This document shows, piece by piece, positions 6,719 to 14,589 of a stretch of 37,686 nt of DNA. The position numbers and the translations under genes are program-made. This DNA comes from Clostridia bacterium (GTDB lineage Bacteria > Bacillota > Clostridia > TANB77 > CAG-508). Below the pieces are notes generated by a model that searched no databases, had not been told where the DNA came from, and worked only from the letters and a program-made list of their open reading frames with translations. Numbering within the stretch: position 1 is the first letter of the stretch; each line of letters starts with the position of its first letter. The stretch is taken from assembly GCA_022790975.1 (NCBI GenBank), contig JAAVYF010000041.1:1-37686 (forward strand), read 5' to 3'.

Positions 6719-7075
6719 ATGAAAGGTAGTCAAAAGAACCAAGCGATTATAGTTCATAACATTTTAAGACAAATAGGTTTAAGCACTAAGCTAAAAGGTA
6801 CTAAGATTTTACTAAGTGCAGTTATGCTTGCTTTGACTTGTACTGACGATTTCATAATATTAAATGACATCTATAAACAACTTTCATATAAATACAAATT
6901 ATCTCCTAAGTATATTGAAAATGCTATTTCATATTCATTAAAGCATTTAGCGGGAACAGGTTTCAAGAAAAACTTTGAAAAAATTTTTGATTTAGAATTT
7001 AGCGAAGATTTTTATTCAAATAAAACTATTATAGAGGAAGTAACTCGTGTTATAAAAATACAATACGAAAACTAG
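6719..7075 (+). CDS. Orphan Spo0A C-terminal-like DNA-binding protein
   Basis: 118 residues. The sequence VHNILRQIGLSTKLKGTKIL, then YKQLSYKYKLSPKYIENAI, follows the pattern of the Spo0A C-terminal effector domain (first helix with ILxxIGxxxxxKGxxxL, then the recognition helix after SPxxIExAI). No receiver domain precedes it; normal Spo0A is about 260 residues. A good ribosome site, AGGAG, lies eight bases before the ATG. It may regulate the element or interfere with host sporulation control. It is a good candidate for binding the nearby palindromes, although these do not look like 0A boxes. Confidence 0.75.
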   Translation: MKGSQKNQAIIVHNILRQIGLSTKLKGTKILLSAVMLALTCTDDFIILNDIYKQLSYKYKLSPKYIENAISYSLKHLAGTGFKKNFEKIFDLEFSEDFYSNKTIIEEVTRVIKIQYEN

Positions 7076-7168
7076 CAAACAGTAATCTTACAATTAGTTG
7101 ATTATTGTTTGCTTTTTTGATATCATAATTGTTAGATAAATAGTAATTTATCGAGATGGAGGTAGTTT

Positions 7169-7708
7169 ATGAAAAATAAAAAAATATTGATAATTGGATC
7201 TATCCTAATATTTATCTTAATCATAGTAGGAGTGATTACTAATTATATTGATAGTGGTAGAGTTACAACAAATCACGAGCCTAAATTTTGTATAAAAACT
7301 ATAAGCAATAATGGAAGTAAGGTAACTTATTGGGGATTAGGATATAAAGTAATTAGATATGTAGGAGTTTCTGCAAATGAACCCTATGAAAGTAATATAG
7401 GTGCAAAAATGGGAAGTTGGTTTATGAAATATGAACTACCAAAAGTAGAAAACATTGAAATTGAATATGAAGGGAAAATAGTTACAATAAATAATATAAA
7501 AGATATAGGAATTATTGAAAATATGTTGGTAAATTCAAAATATAATAACGAAATATGTGATGGAATAAATACTCATAAGATAACTTTAAATAATGAAATT
7601 TATTATATTAAAGAAAGTTGTAGAGAGATACAAAAAGGGGAAAAACAAGCAAATATAAGTGATGAAGATTTAAAAATAATTAACCAAATAATTGAAAAGT
7701 ATAGATAA
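7169..7708 (+). CDS. Membrane-anchored hypothetical protein
   Basis: 179 residues. One hydrophobic N-terminal segment (about 5-24) and an extracellular domain. The stretch VTYWGLGYKVIRYVGVSA, then GSWFMKYELP, is a pattern I have seen in uncharacterised Firmicute membrane proteins, usually near regulators, but no function is known. There is no lipobox cysteine. A strong ribosome site, GATGGAGG, precedes the ATG. Cargo of the mobile element. Confidence 0.75.
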   Translation: MKNKKILIIGSILIFILIIVGVITNYIDSGRVTTNHEPKFCIKTISNNGSKVTYWGLGYKVIRYVGVSANEPYESNIGAKMGSWFMKYELPKVENIEIEYEGKIVTINNIKDIGIIENMLVNSKYNNEICDGINTHKITLNNEIYYIKESCREIQKGEKQANISDEDLKIINQIIEKYR

Positions 7709-7807
7709 TATTTGTCTAATAAGTGTTTTTGTAGTATAATGTTATTGTAGTACAGATTTGGAAACTCAATAATTAAGTGATTTATAGAATTGGAGGTAAT
7801 TGAGAAT

Positions 7808-8008
7808 ATGAAAAAAGAACAAGTAAAAATGAAGGTGTTTTTGATTTTATATGTCTTATTTTTGATTTTAACTTTTGTTGGAGCATTTATGGTAATTACT
7901 CATAAGGTAAGTAATGCAGGTTATGCAGTAATACCAATGTTATTTGGTTTAATATTTGCTATGCTATATAGGAATAGTAAAAAAGCAATAAGAGAAAACA
8001 AAAAGTAA
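7808..8008 (+). CDS. Small two-helix membrane protein
   Basis: 66 residues from the ATG at 7808, chosen because GGAGG (7792-7796) lies 11 bases upstream; a TTG start at 7790 would overlap this site. Two membrane segments (about residues 10-30 and 38-53) with basic residues at both ends. No family recognised. It lies between two membrane/regulatory genes of the element cargo. Confidence 0.65.
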   Translation: MKKEQVKMKVFLILYVLFLILTFVGAFMVITHKVSNAGYAVIPMLFGLIFAMLYRNSKKAIRENKK

Positions 8009-8109
8009 TACAAATCATATTTATTGAGTAAAACGGTAAATGGGAGAGTAGAAATTTTTACTCTCTTATTTGCTTTATAAATTACAGAAAAACATTAAAT
8101 TACTTATTT

Positions 8110-8144
8110 GAAACTCAAAGTTGACAATATGAAACTCTAAGTTG
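8110..8144. promoter_or_regulatory. Tandem GAAACTCWAAGTTG sites
   Basis: GAAACTCAAAGTTG (8110-8123) and GAAACTCTAAGTTG (8131-8144) are direct repeats with a 21-bp period, about 50 bases upstream of the next gene, an XRE-type regulator. This suggests autoregulation by a protein binding the same helix face twice. I could not settle on the -10 and -35 boxes. Confidence 0.6.
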
Positions 8145-8194
8145 GTTGCGTTTGGTATCTAGCAAAAGTAAAATACATTCAGGAGGTAAAATAA

Positions 8195-9085
8195 ATGACA
8201 TTAGGTGAAAAATTAAAATTATTGCTAAAAGAAAAGAATATGTCACAAGAAGATTTAGCAGAAAAACTATATGTGTCAAGACAGGCTGTTGGAAAATGGG
8301 TAAATGATAAAGGTACACCAGACATTGAAAAAGTAGTTCAAATCAGTAATTTATTTGAAGTATCATTAGACTATTTATTAAAAGATAATATTGAAGAAAA
8401 AAATATTTCAAACAAAAAATATTATGTAAGTAAGGAAATGCTTGATAACTTCTATATTTATAATAGAAAAAATATAATGCAAATTACTTTTGGTATTAGT
8501 CTAATTATATTATCAAACATTTTTTATAGTTTTGAATATCAAAATTTAGTAATGAATATATCATATTGGCTTACATTTATTACTGGCTTAATTCTTATAT
8601 TAACATATTTTTTTCAAACAAAACAATATCAAGAAATCAAATTAAATAATATTGTATTAGACAATAAGGTTTTTGAAGAATTTAAAAATAAAAGAGAAAG
8701 TAGAAGAAAAAAATATATTGCAATAATTATTGTAGGAATTATTATTCTTTTGCTAAGTAGTGAATTTGATTTACAACATTTTGGAAATACCTTTTATAAT
8801 ATTTTTGAGTGGGGGTGTGATGCAATAAGCATATCACTTTTGGTATGGGCTAGTATGTCTATGTATGCAGATACTATTGTTATTAAGAATTTTAAAAATA
8901 ATCAAAATAGTAGGCAAAGAAAGTATTCTTGGGTATATGTAGCATTACCTTTTACTATTGTTGCAGTAGTTATTGGTATATTTTCAAATGCTTGGAGCCC
9001 TTATGCACCAATAATCATTTTATTTTGTGTTTTATTAGTAACAACTTGTAAACTTATTTTAGAAAGAGAGGACAAAAATGAATAA
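8195..9085 (+). CDS. XRE regulator with membrane domain
   Basis: 296 residues. Residues about 1-65 form an XRE helix-turn-helix (MSQEDLAEKLYVSRQAVGKW, then LFEVSLDYLL). The rest is a membrane domain with about five hydrophobic segments (near 100-120, 125-142, 173-190, 206-226 and 245-288). Such fusions are common in Firmicutes and are thought to sense membrane stress or antimicrobial peptides; the ligand here is unknown. The gene has AGGAGG upstream and overlaps the next gene by eight bases, so the two are expected to act together. Confidence 0.85.
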   Translation: MTLGEKLKLLLKEKNMSQEDLAEKLYVSRQAVGKWVNDKGTPDIEKVVQISNLFEVSLDYLLKDNIEEKNISNKKYYVSKEMLDNFYIYNRKNIMQITFGISLIILSNIFYSFEYQNLVMNISYWLTFITGLILILTYFFQTKQYQEIKLNNIVLDNKVFEEFKNKRESRRKKYIAIIIVGIIILLLSSEFDLQHFGNTFYNIFEWGCDAISISLLVWASMSMYADTIVIKNFKNNQNSRQRKYSWVYVALPFTIVAVVIGIFSNAWSPYAPIIILFCVLLVTTCKLILEREDKNE

Positions 9086-9566
9086 AAAAGTTTGTATAAT
9101 AATAAGTATAATATTTATAGCATTGTTAGGTATATGTACATATAGTAATATATTTCAAAAGGGAGAAAAAAACGCAAATAACAATTTAGCTAAAGTTGAA
9201 ATATATTCTGCTAACGATAATGAACTTTTGAAAGTGATAAGTGATAAAAAAATACTCGAAAATTATAATAATAATTTTTCATTTTATGAAGATTATGAGG
9301 AAAATCAAGATAGTTTGAAAGATAGCGTACACAATTTAAAAGAACAGTATAAGTTTGTTTCATATAAAGCTCCTGTTGCAAAATATGGAAGTAAAGAACT
9401 GGAAGAAAATACAATAATTACTTTGTTCGAGAATTCTAATATTATAAAAATGACAGTATCAAATGATAGCATTAAAAGTTTTTCATTGCCAGAGGAATTT
9501 TTAACATTTTATTATAATATTTCAAATGAAGATTTGCAATTTTTTTATTCTTTGATAGAAGAATAA
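9078..9566 (+). CDS. Secreted or membrane-anchored hypothetical protein
   Basis: 162 residues with an N-terminal hydrophobic segment (about 4-24) and a polar extracellular remainder. No family recognised. It is translationally coupled to the membrane-bound XRE regulator by an eight-base overlap, so it may be its sensor partner. Last gene of the element before its right end. Confidence 0.7.
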   Translation: MNKKVCIIISIIFIALLGICTYSNIFQKGEKNANNNLAKVEIYSANDNELLKVISDKKILENYNNNFSFYEDYEENQDSLKDSVHNLKEQYKFVSYKAPVAKYGSKELEENTIITLFENSNIIKMTVSNDSIKSFSLPEEFLTFYYNISNEDLQFFYSLIEE

Positions 9567-9618
9567 ATCACAATTTATATGACAAAACATTATATATCAT
9601 TTTTTAGCAATATTTAAT

Positions 9619-9706
9619 TTTCACGGAAATTGCACGGAGTAATTCCTGAAAGTGTATTCAAATAAGCATTTATTTTTGAAATCACTTATAAGAGGAGCCA
9701 AAAAAT
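9619..9706 (+). repeat. Right end of the element: arm sites and attR core
   Basis: TTCACGGA (9620-9627) and TTGCACGG (9630-9637) repeat the left-end arm motif. The 13-bp core GGAGCCAAAAAAT at 9694-9706 is identical to attL. The preceding bases AGAGGAGCC differ from the tRNA sequence AGGGGAGCC by one base, so homology to the tRNA gene ends there. Confidence 0.85.
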
Positions 9707-9707
9707 T

Positions 9708-9745
9708 AACAGAATGCTAAAGTATTAGCATTCTGTTTTATTATT
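9708..9745 (+). terminator. Terminator just outside attR
   Basis: ACAGAATGCTAA and TTAGCATTCTGT form a 12-bp stem with loop AGTA followed by a T-rich run. Because it begins directly after the attR core, it probably followed the tRNA gene before the present element arrived. Confidence 0.8.
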
Positions 9746-9848
9746 CTAAAATATTTAAAAAAGAAAATATAGATATTATGATTGATGCTGATTGTATAGG
9801 AGCGGAGAATTTTTAATGGTATTTAATATTATTAAGGCAACACACAAA

Positions 9849-9945
9849 TTGCACATTATAAATTTTGAAAGTATATTAAAATTAATGATTTTTTACAAAA
9901 TCACTTGCAAAAGAAGCCATAAAAAAGATTTGTAAAAAAGTAAGT
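9849..9945 (+). other. Decayed second attR
   Basis: 9849-9925 aligns without gaps to the right end of the element at 9630-9706 (constant offset of 219 bases). Shared blocks are TTGCAC, GAAAGT.TATT.AAA, ATCACTT and AG.AGCCA, and the distance from TTGCAC to the core is 64 bases in both. Another weak hairpin with a T run follows (AGATTT/AAGTCT, about 9927-9949). This looks like the remnant of an earlier integration of a related element at the same tRNA. The interval 9567-10014 has no gene. Confidence 0.7.
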
Positions 9946-10014
9946 CTGTTTTTTTATGAACATAATATAAAAAATTAGATTTATATTATAAAAACCTAAT
10001 TTTCCATTTTTTTA

Positions 10015-10560
10015 TTAAATTCCTAAAAATATATTTTTTATATTTTCTAATTCTTTCTTTTCAATATTGTGTTCTTTTCCTAAAAGAATTGGCATTATTC
10101 TTTCAAATTCTTGAATATATTTTTGCTTATATAGCTCTTTTATAGTTATGTTTGGATTTTTTTCTTTTTCTTCTTTTGTAATATTTGGAATTTTAGTTTT
10201 TATAGATAATAAAGAAAGAACAATGCAAGCATTATATAGGTTATTAGATTTGTATCTAAAATAATGATCATTTCTGTGAACTTCATTTATAATATATTTA
10301 TTAGTACTTTTGAAAACTAGTTCATAACAATCTTCAGGATATTTATTTTTATTTTTACATAAAATTGAATTAATTTCAAAACCTTTTGATATTTCTAAAA
10401 GGTTACTTGCTAAAGTATCTTCATAAAGCAAAACACTTTCGAGCATATTATTTAATATATTTGTTGCTATAGTTTTATTTTTAGTTATTTTATTTTGGTT
10501 AGTATGGTTTTTAATAGATTTTGAAAATAATTTTAAGACTTTAACAATAATATTATTCAT
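10015..10560 (-). CDS. Hypothetical cytoplasmic protein
   Basis: 181 residues, basic and helical, with no membrane segment or signal peptide. No family recognised. The ATG (10558-10560) has AAAGAGAT upstream. It stands alone next to the integration hot spot, facing the element, so it may be older accessory DNA from the same site. Confidence 0.7.
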   Translation of the reverse strand: MNNIIVKVLKLFSKSIKNHTNQNKITKNKTIATNILNNMLESVLLYEDTLASNLLEISKGFEINSILCKNKNKYPEDCYELVFKSTNKYIINEVHRNDHYFRYKSNNLYNACIVLSLLSIKTKIPNITKEEKEKNPNITIKELYKQKYIQEFERIMPILLGKEHNIEKKELENIKNIFLGI

Positions 10561-10782
10561 ATTTTTATCTCTTTCTAATGTATTTTATTATAATATATAA
10601 TATCATTTGAGATATAAAAGTCAAGTAAAATAAGATTCAATAATATATATTATTTGTATATAATACTTTATATTTTGTTTGATAATGAAAATTAATAATT
10701 GATAAGCTTAGCCATTATTTAGAAATAAATTAAATAATTATTTTATAAAAAATATTTAAAAAACTAAATTTTTATGTTAAAA

Positions 10783-10876
10783 TACAAATATAAAAAATAC
10801 AAATATAAAAAATACAAATATAAAAATTATAAATATAAAAATTACAAATATAAAAAATTACAAATATAAAAAATTA
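10783..10876. repeat. A+T tandem repeat, 15-16-bp unit
   Basis: About six copies of a 15-16-bp unit close to ACAAATATAAAAAAT lie in tandem just upstream of the HD-domain gene. The last copies drift (ATAAATATAAAAATT). The whole interval 10561-10912 is nearly pure A+T with no gene; the repeat may contain or replace the promoter of the next gene. It is not a CRISPR array because it has no unique spacers. Confidence 0.8.
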
Positions 10877-10912
10877 TAATGTATATTTTTGGTAAAAGGA
10901 ACAATTATAGAA

Positions 10913-11989
10913 ATGAAGAATTATTTAGATACTATAAATAAAGAAGTAAGACAATATTTTAAAATATTATCATCAGAATTTCCAATTTGGTTATTAGAAT
11001 ATATTGAAACTCCAGAAATGCAAAGAATAAATGGCATAAGTATGTGTTGTGGAACAGATTATTCTAAAATATTTAATCATAAACAGTTTTATTCTAATTT
11101 AGAACATAGTATAGGTGTAGCTTTAATAGTATGGCATTTTACACATGATAAAAAACAAACTATAGCAGGATTATTACATGATATAGCTACTCCAACTTTT
11201 AAACATTGTATAGATTTTATGAATGGAGATTCAGAACATCAAGAATCTACAGAAGCCAGAACAGAACAAATAATTAGAAGCTCCAAAAAAATAATGGAGT
11301 TATTACATAGAGATGGAATAAAAGTAGAGGAAGTATCAAATTATCATATATATCCAATTGCAGATAATGATACACCAAAATTAAGTGCAGATAGATTTGA
11401 ATATACATTTTCTGGTGGACTATTTTTTAACAATAGACATTTTTTTGATTTAGAAACAATAAAAGAAATATATGATAATGTAAGTATATTAGAAAATGAA
11501 GATGGTGTTCCAGAATTAGGATTTAATGATTTTAAAATTTGTGAAAAATATATACACATTATTTCTAAATTATGGCCAGAATGGATAAGTGATGAAGATA
11601 GAACAGTTATGCAATTTTGGGCAGATATAGTTAAATCTATGAATGTTAAAGGATATTTAACAATTGATGATTTATATAATTTATCAGAAAAAGATGTCAT
11701 TAAAAAAATATTAAATTGTGAAGATAAATATATAAGAGATAATTTTATTAAGTTTCAAAATGCAACATCTATTTATAGAAGTGATATACCAATACATGAT
11801 AAATATTGTATAAGTGTTAAAGCAAAGAAAAGATATATTATTCCTTTAACAAAATATAATAAAAGTGTTTATAGAATAGACAATGTTTCAAAATTAGCTA
11901 AAAGTGATATAGATGAATATTTTAATATTAAAGCTTCTACATATACAGGTTTTGATTTCGATTTTAAACCATATGAAATAATAAAATAA
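10913..11989 (+). CDS. HD-domain phosphohydrolase-like protein
   Basis: 358 residues from the ATG at 10913 (AAAGGA about 12 bases upstream); a TTG at 10889 would add eight residues and lacks a site. The N-terminal half carries the HD superfamily pattern: His65 (NLEHSIG), the His89-Asp90 pair (GLLHDIATP) and Asp at SADRFEY about 160, which would bind metal. This arrangement is like dNTPase/SAMHD-type and related HD hydrolases, which cut phosphate esters of nucleotides. The C-terminal ~150 residues are unrecognised. It stands alone with its own terminator, beside the integration site. The substrate cannot be told. Confidence 0.85.
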   Translation: MKNYLDTINKEVRQYFKILSSEFPIWLLEYIETPEMQRINGISMCCGTDYSKIFNHKQFYSNLEHSIGVALIVWHFTHDKKQTIAGLLHDIATPTFKHCIDFMNGDSEHQESTEARTEQIIRSSKKIMELLHRDGIKVEEVSNYHIYPIADNDTPKLSADRFEYTFSGGLFFNNRHFFDLETIKEIYDNVSILENEDGVPELGFNDFKICEKYIHIISKLWPEWISDEDRTVMQFWADIVKSMNVKGYLTIDDLYNLSEKDVIKKILNCEDKYIRDNFIKFQNATSIYRSDIPIHDKYCISVKAKKRYIIPLTKYNKSVYRIDNVSKLAKSDIDEYFNIKASTYTGFDFDFKPYEIIK

Positions 11990-11997
11990 AATTAAAA

Positions 11998-12032
11998 AAG
12001 AAAAGTTCACTAAATGGTGAACTTTTTCTATA
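11998..12032 (+). terminator. Terminator of the HD-domain gene
   Basis: AAAAGTTCAC (12001-12010) pairs with GTGAACTTTT (12017-12026), 6-base loop, then TTTCT. It lies 11 bases after the stop codon. Confidence 0.85.
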
Positions 12033-12168
12033 AATAAAAAAGTAAATATAAAATTTATTATAAGAAATAAAAGAAAATGTAAAAATGTATTTTATGTAGT
12101 TTATATAAATGAAAATAGTAATAAATAAAGGGTTTTATAAAAATATTAAAAATAAAATAAAAAAACTA

Positions 12169-12216
12169 TTGACACAGACAAATGTATGTGTCATAATAAT
12201 AACAGACAATTGTCTG
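12169..12216 (+). promoter_or_regulatory. blaI-type promoter with two operators
   Basis: TTGACA (12169-12174) and CATAAT (12192-12197) with 17-base spacing. Two copies of CAGACAAWTGTMTG, at 12175-12188 (filling the spacer) and 12203-12216 (a perfect 14-bp palindrome), lie 28 bp apart. BlaI/MecI-family repressors bind such ACA-N-TGT dyads over their own promoters, so this is very likely the site of autorepression. Confidence 0.8.
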
Positions 12217-12233
12217 TATGTAGGAGGTATTAT

Positions 12234-12617
12234 ATGAAAGATTTATTAAAAAGTCTTCCAGATTCAGAATTAAGAGTAATGATGGTAATATGGAATAATT
12301 CTGAAAAAATGTCAACTGGAGAAATATTATCTGAATTAAAAGATGAAATTAACTGGAAATTATCTACATTACAAATAATTTTAACAAGATTAACAGAAAA
12401 AGGATTTTTAAAAAATGAGAAGATAGGAAGATATAATTATTATTCATCACTTATAAAATATAGCGAGTACAAAGAATTTGAAACCAAAAACTTTGTAAAA
12501 AAATTATATAATAATTCTAGTAAAAAACTTATAGCTTCATTAATCGAAGGAGATGAAATGCTAACAGTAGACGATATTGAAGAAATAAGAAGCATGTTAA
12601 ATAAAGGAGGTAAGTAA
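12234..12617 (+). CDS. blaI: BlaI/MecI/CopY-family repressor
   Basis: 127 residues. The start is the ATG at 12234 after TAGGAGG; upstream in-frame codons lie in the operator. Winged-helix DNA-binding domain in residues 1-70 (LPDSELRVMMVIWN, then STLQIILTRLTEKGFL), followed by a helical dimer domain. In this family the repressor is cut by the protease of its BlaR1 partner when a signal arrives. The partner is the next gene, two bases away. Two operators overlap the promoter. Confidence 0.93.
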   Translation: MKDLLKSLPDSELRVMMVIWNNSEKMSTGEILSELKDEINWKLSTLQIILTRLTEKGFLKNEKIGRYNYYSSLIKYSEYKEFETKNFVKKLYNNSSKKLIASLIEGDEMLTVDDIEEIRSMLNKGGK

Positions 12618-12618
12618 A

Positions 12619-14424
12619 ATGCTACAAAGATGTTTTCAAAATATATTTATTATAGGAAACATAATTAGTATCTGCATTTTACCACTATTATTTTATTTAT
12701 CAAGATTTAAAAATAACTATAATATAAAACATATTTATAAAATATTTTTAATTATATCTATAATTTTATTTTTACCTATTTTTAATTTAAAATTAAAACC
12801 ATTAAAAAATGAAAATAAAGGTAAAATTGTAATTCAAAATAATATTGAAAAAAGTCCACACATAGATATAAATCATGATGGTTTTATTATAGAAGAAACA
12901 ATGCCAAAAGTAAATCAAGAATTAAAGCCAGTTATTAATAATTCTAATCATATTTTTAATAAAGATATAGAAATAAAAAATGATAATATATCAAAAATAT
13001 ATCCATATTTACCATATATTTGGATTAGTGTTTCTATAATCTTATTTATATATAATATAGTTATTTATATGATTTATAGATATAAATTAAAGCTTCAAGT
13101 TATTAAAAATCCAGATATTGAAAAATATATAAATAATATAAAAAGTAAAATGAAACTTAAAACTAAAATAGATTATGCATTTTCTTATAATATAATGTCT
13201 TCTATTACAATAGGTATTTTAAAAAAGAAAATTATCATCCCTATTGATAATTTTGAAATAAAAGATTATGAATATATATTAAAACATGAAATATTTCATA
13301 TAAAAAATAAAGATATTGAATACAAATTTTTATTACTTATTTTAAATTGTATTTATTGGTTTAATCCTATAACATATTTTTTAATAAAACAAATTGATGA
13401 AATAATTGAATTAAATTGTGATTACAATATTTTAGAAAAAGAAACTATGGATTATAGAATTCAATACGGAAATATCTTATTAAATCAGATAGAAAAAAAC
13501 AGAAGAAATAAGTATAAATTTGTAATGAACTTTACAAGTTCAAGGAGGAGTATAATGGAAAGGTTTTCAAATATTGTAAATGAGCCTAAGAAGAAAAAAG
13601 CTCTTATAATTAGTATTATTTTAATTGTTTTTATAATTACATCATTATTATTAATTATATTTACACCAAATATTAATATTGCAAAAACAGAAACAGTTAA
13701 AAATGAAGAAAAATCAAATAATTTATTATTAACAAATGAAACTGATTCTTTAGATTCAAGTGAAAAAAATCCAAAGTTAAGTAATGTAGAAACATCAGAA
13801 AAAGAAAATTTAGATTCGGACAAAAATGTCATATCAAGCCAAGAAAGTTTAACAGAAGAATTTGTATTAAAAGAAAACACAAATTTAGGTTCAGATGAAA
13901 ATGTTTTGTCAAGCCAAGAAAGTTTAACAGAAGAATTTGTATTAAGAGCAAATACAAATTTGGATTCAAATAAAAATGTTAGTGCAAATCCAAAAGAAAA
14001 TTTAACAGAAGAAATTGTGCTAAAAGCAAATACAAATCAAACTAATTTTATAGTACCAGTAGATGGTGTAATTTCATCTGACTATGGAAAAACCAGTCCT
14101 ATGAGAAATAAAATCCATGAAGGTATAGATATTGCAGCACAAAAAGAAACTCCAATAAAAGCTTCTGCTTCAGGAACTGTAATTTATTCAGGATTTGACA
14201 AAGAAAATGGAAATACTGTAATTATAGAACACAAAAATGAAGTAAAAACATATTATGAGCATTGTAGTGATTTATATGTTAGCGAAGGGCAAATAGTAAA
14301 TCAAGGCGATATAATTGCAACTGTTGGAAATACTGGAAATTCAACTGGTCCTCATCTACATTTTGAAATAAGGGTTAATAATGAGGCAGTTGACCCACAT
14401 AATTATATAGAACAATTTAAATAA
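12619..14424 (+). CDS. BlaR1-like M56 metalloprotease fused to an M23 peptidase
   Basis: 601 residues. N-terminal hydrophobic segments (about 8-28, 38-57, 130-152) and the M56 zinc site HEIFH at 223-227 with a downstream Glu in ELNCD (about 264) form the signalling protease of BlaR1/MecR1. A further membrane helix lies at 328-348. Instead of a penicillin-binding sensor, the outside part has three imperfect ~28-residue repeats (about 398-474; core SLTEEFVL) and an M23/LytM domain (475-601) with HEGID (His500, Asp504) and HLHFE (His579, His581) intact. The M23 part probably binds or cuts peptidoglycan. It forms an operon with blaI and lies two bases downstream of it. Confidence 0.92.
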   Translation: MLQRCFQNIFIIGNIISICILPLLFYLSRFKNNYNIKHIYKIFLIISIILFLPIFNLKLKPLKNENKGKIVIQNNIEKSPHIDINHDGFIIEETMPKVNQELKPVINNSNHIFNKDIEIKNDNISKIYPYLPYIWISVSIILFIYNIVIYMIYRYKLKLQVIKNPDIEKYINNIKSKMKLKTKIDYAFSYNIMSSITIGILKKKIIIPIDNFEIKDYEYILKHEIFHIKNKDIEYKFLLLILNCIYWFNPITYFLIKQIDEIIELNCDYNILEKETMDYRIQYGNILLNQIEKNRRNKYKFVMNFTSSRRSIMERFSNIVNEPKKKKALIISIILIVFIITSLLLIIFTPNINIAKTETVKNEEKSNNLLLTNETDSLDSSEKNPKLSNVETSEKENLDSDKNVISSQESLTEEFVLKENTNLGSDENVLSSQESLTEEFVLRANTNLDSNKNVSANPKENLTEEIVLKANTNQTNFIVPVDGVISSDYGKTSPMRNKIHEGIDIAAQKETPIKASASGTVIYSGFDKENGNTVIIEHKNEVKTYYEHCSDLYVSEGQIVNQGDIIATVGNTGNSTGPHLHFEIRVNNEAVDPHNYIEQFK

Positions 14425-14488
14425 AAGTAATTTTGAGTAATAATAATTTTTCAGCATAATTGTAGTATTACTCTAAAGTTTATTAGAA

Positions 14489-14518
14489 AACAGGCTAATT
14501 ATTTTAGTCTGTTTTTTG
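14489..14518 (+). terminator. Terminator of the blaI-blaR operon
   Basis: AACAGGCTAA (14489-14498) pairs with TTAGTCTGTT (14504-14513), with one G-T pair, followed by TTTT. Confidence 0.8.
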
Positions 14519-14589
14519 TTGAAAAAAAAGAATTAGTATGATATTATATTACAAATTAATATAAGTAAGATTAATTTAGGAGAAATTGA

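Larger units (their letters stand above)
119..9706. mobile_element. Integrative mobilizable element in tRNA-Asn, ~9.6 kb
   Basis: Bounded by 13-bp direct repeats (119-131, 9694-9706) with TTGCACGG-type repeats just inside both ends. On the minus strand it carries an integrase, an excisionase-like protein, a DUF3846-like protein, a MobV relaxase with oriT and a phage-type XRE regulator. On the plus strand it carries a leader/attenuator, an orphan Spo0A-C-like gene and four cargo genes encoding membrane or regulatory proteins. No type IV secretion, coupling protein or replication initiator gene is visible, so it should depend on a helper conjugative element. It resembles the Tn916/IME class in having its integrase and excisionase-like genes adjacent. 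No antibiotic resistance gene is recognised. Confidence 0.88.

Noticed and set aside
8115..8318. Minus-strand 67-codon ORF over the operator region
   Set aside because: Shadow of the XRE-membrane regulator gene and its tandem repeat sites.
10783..10876. CRISPR array
   Set aside because: Units are 15-16 bp in direct tandem, with no spacers and no cas genes.
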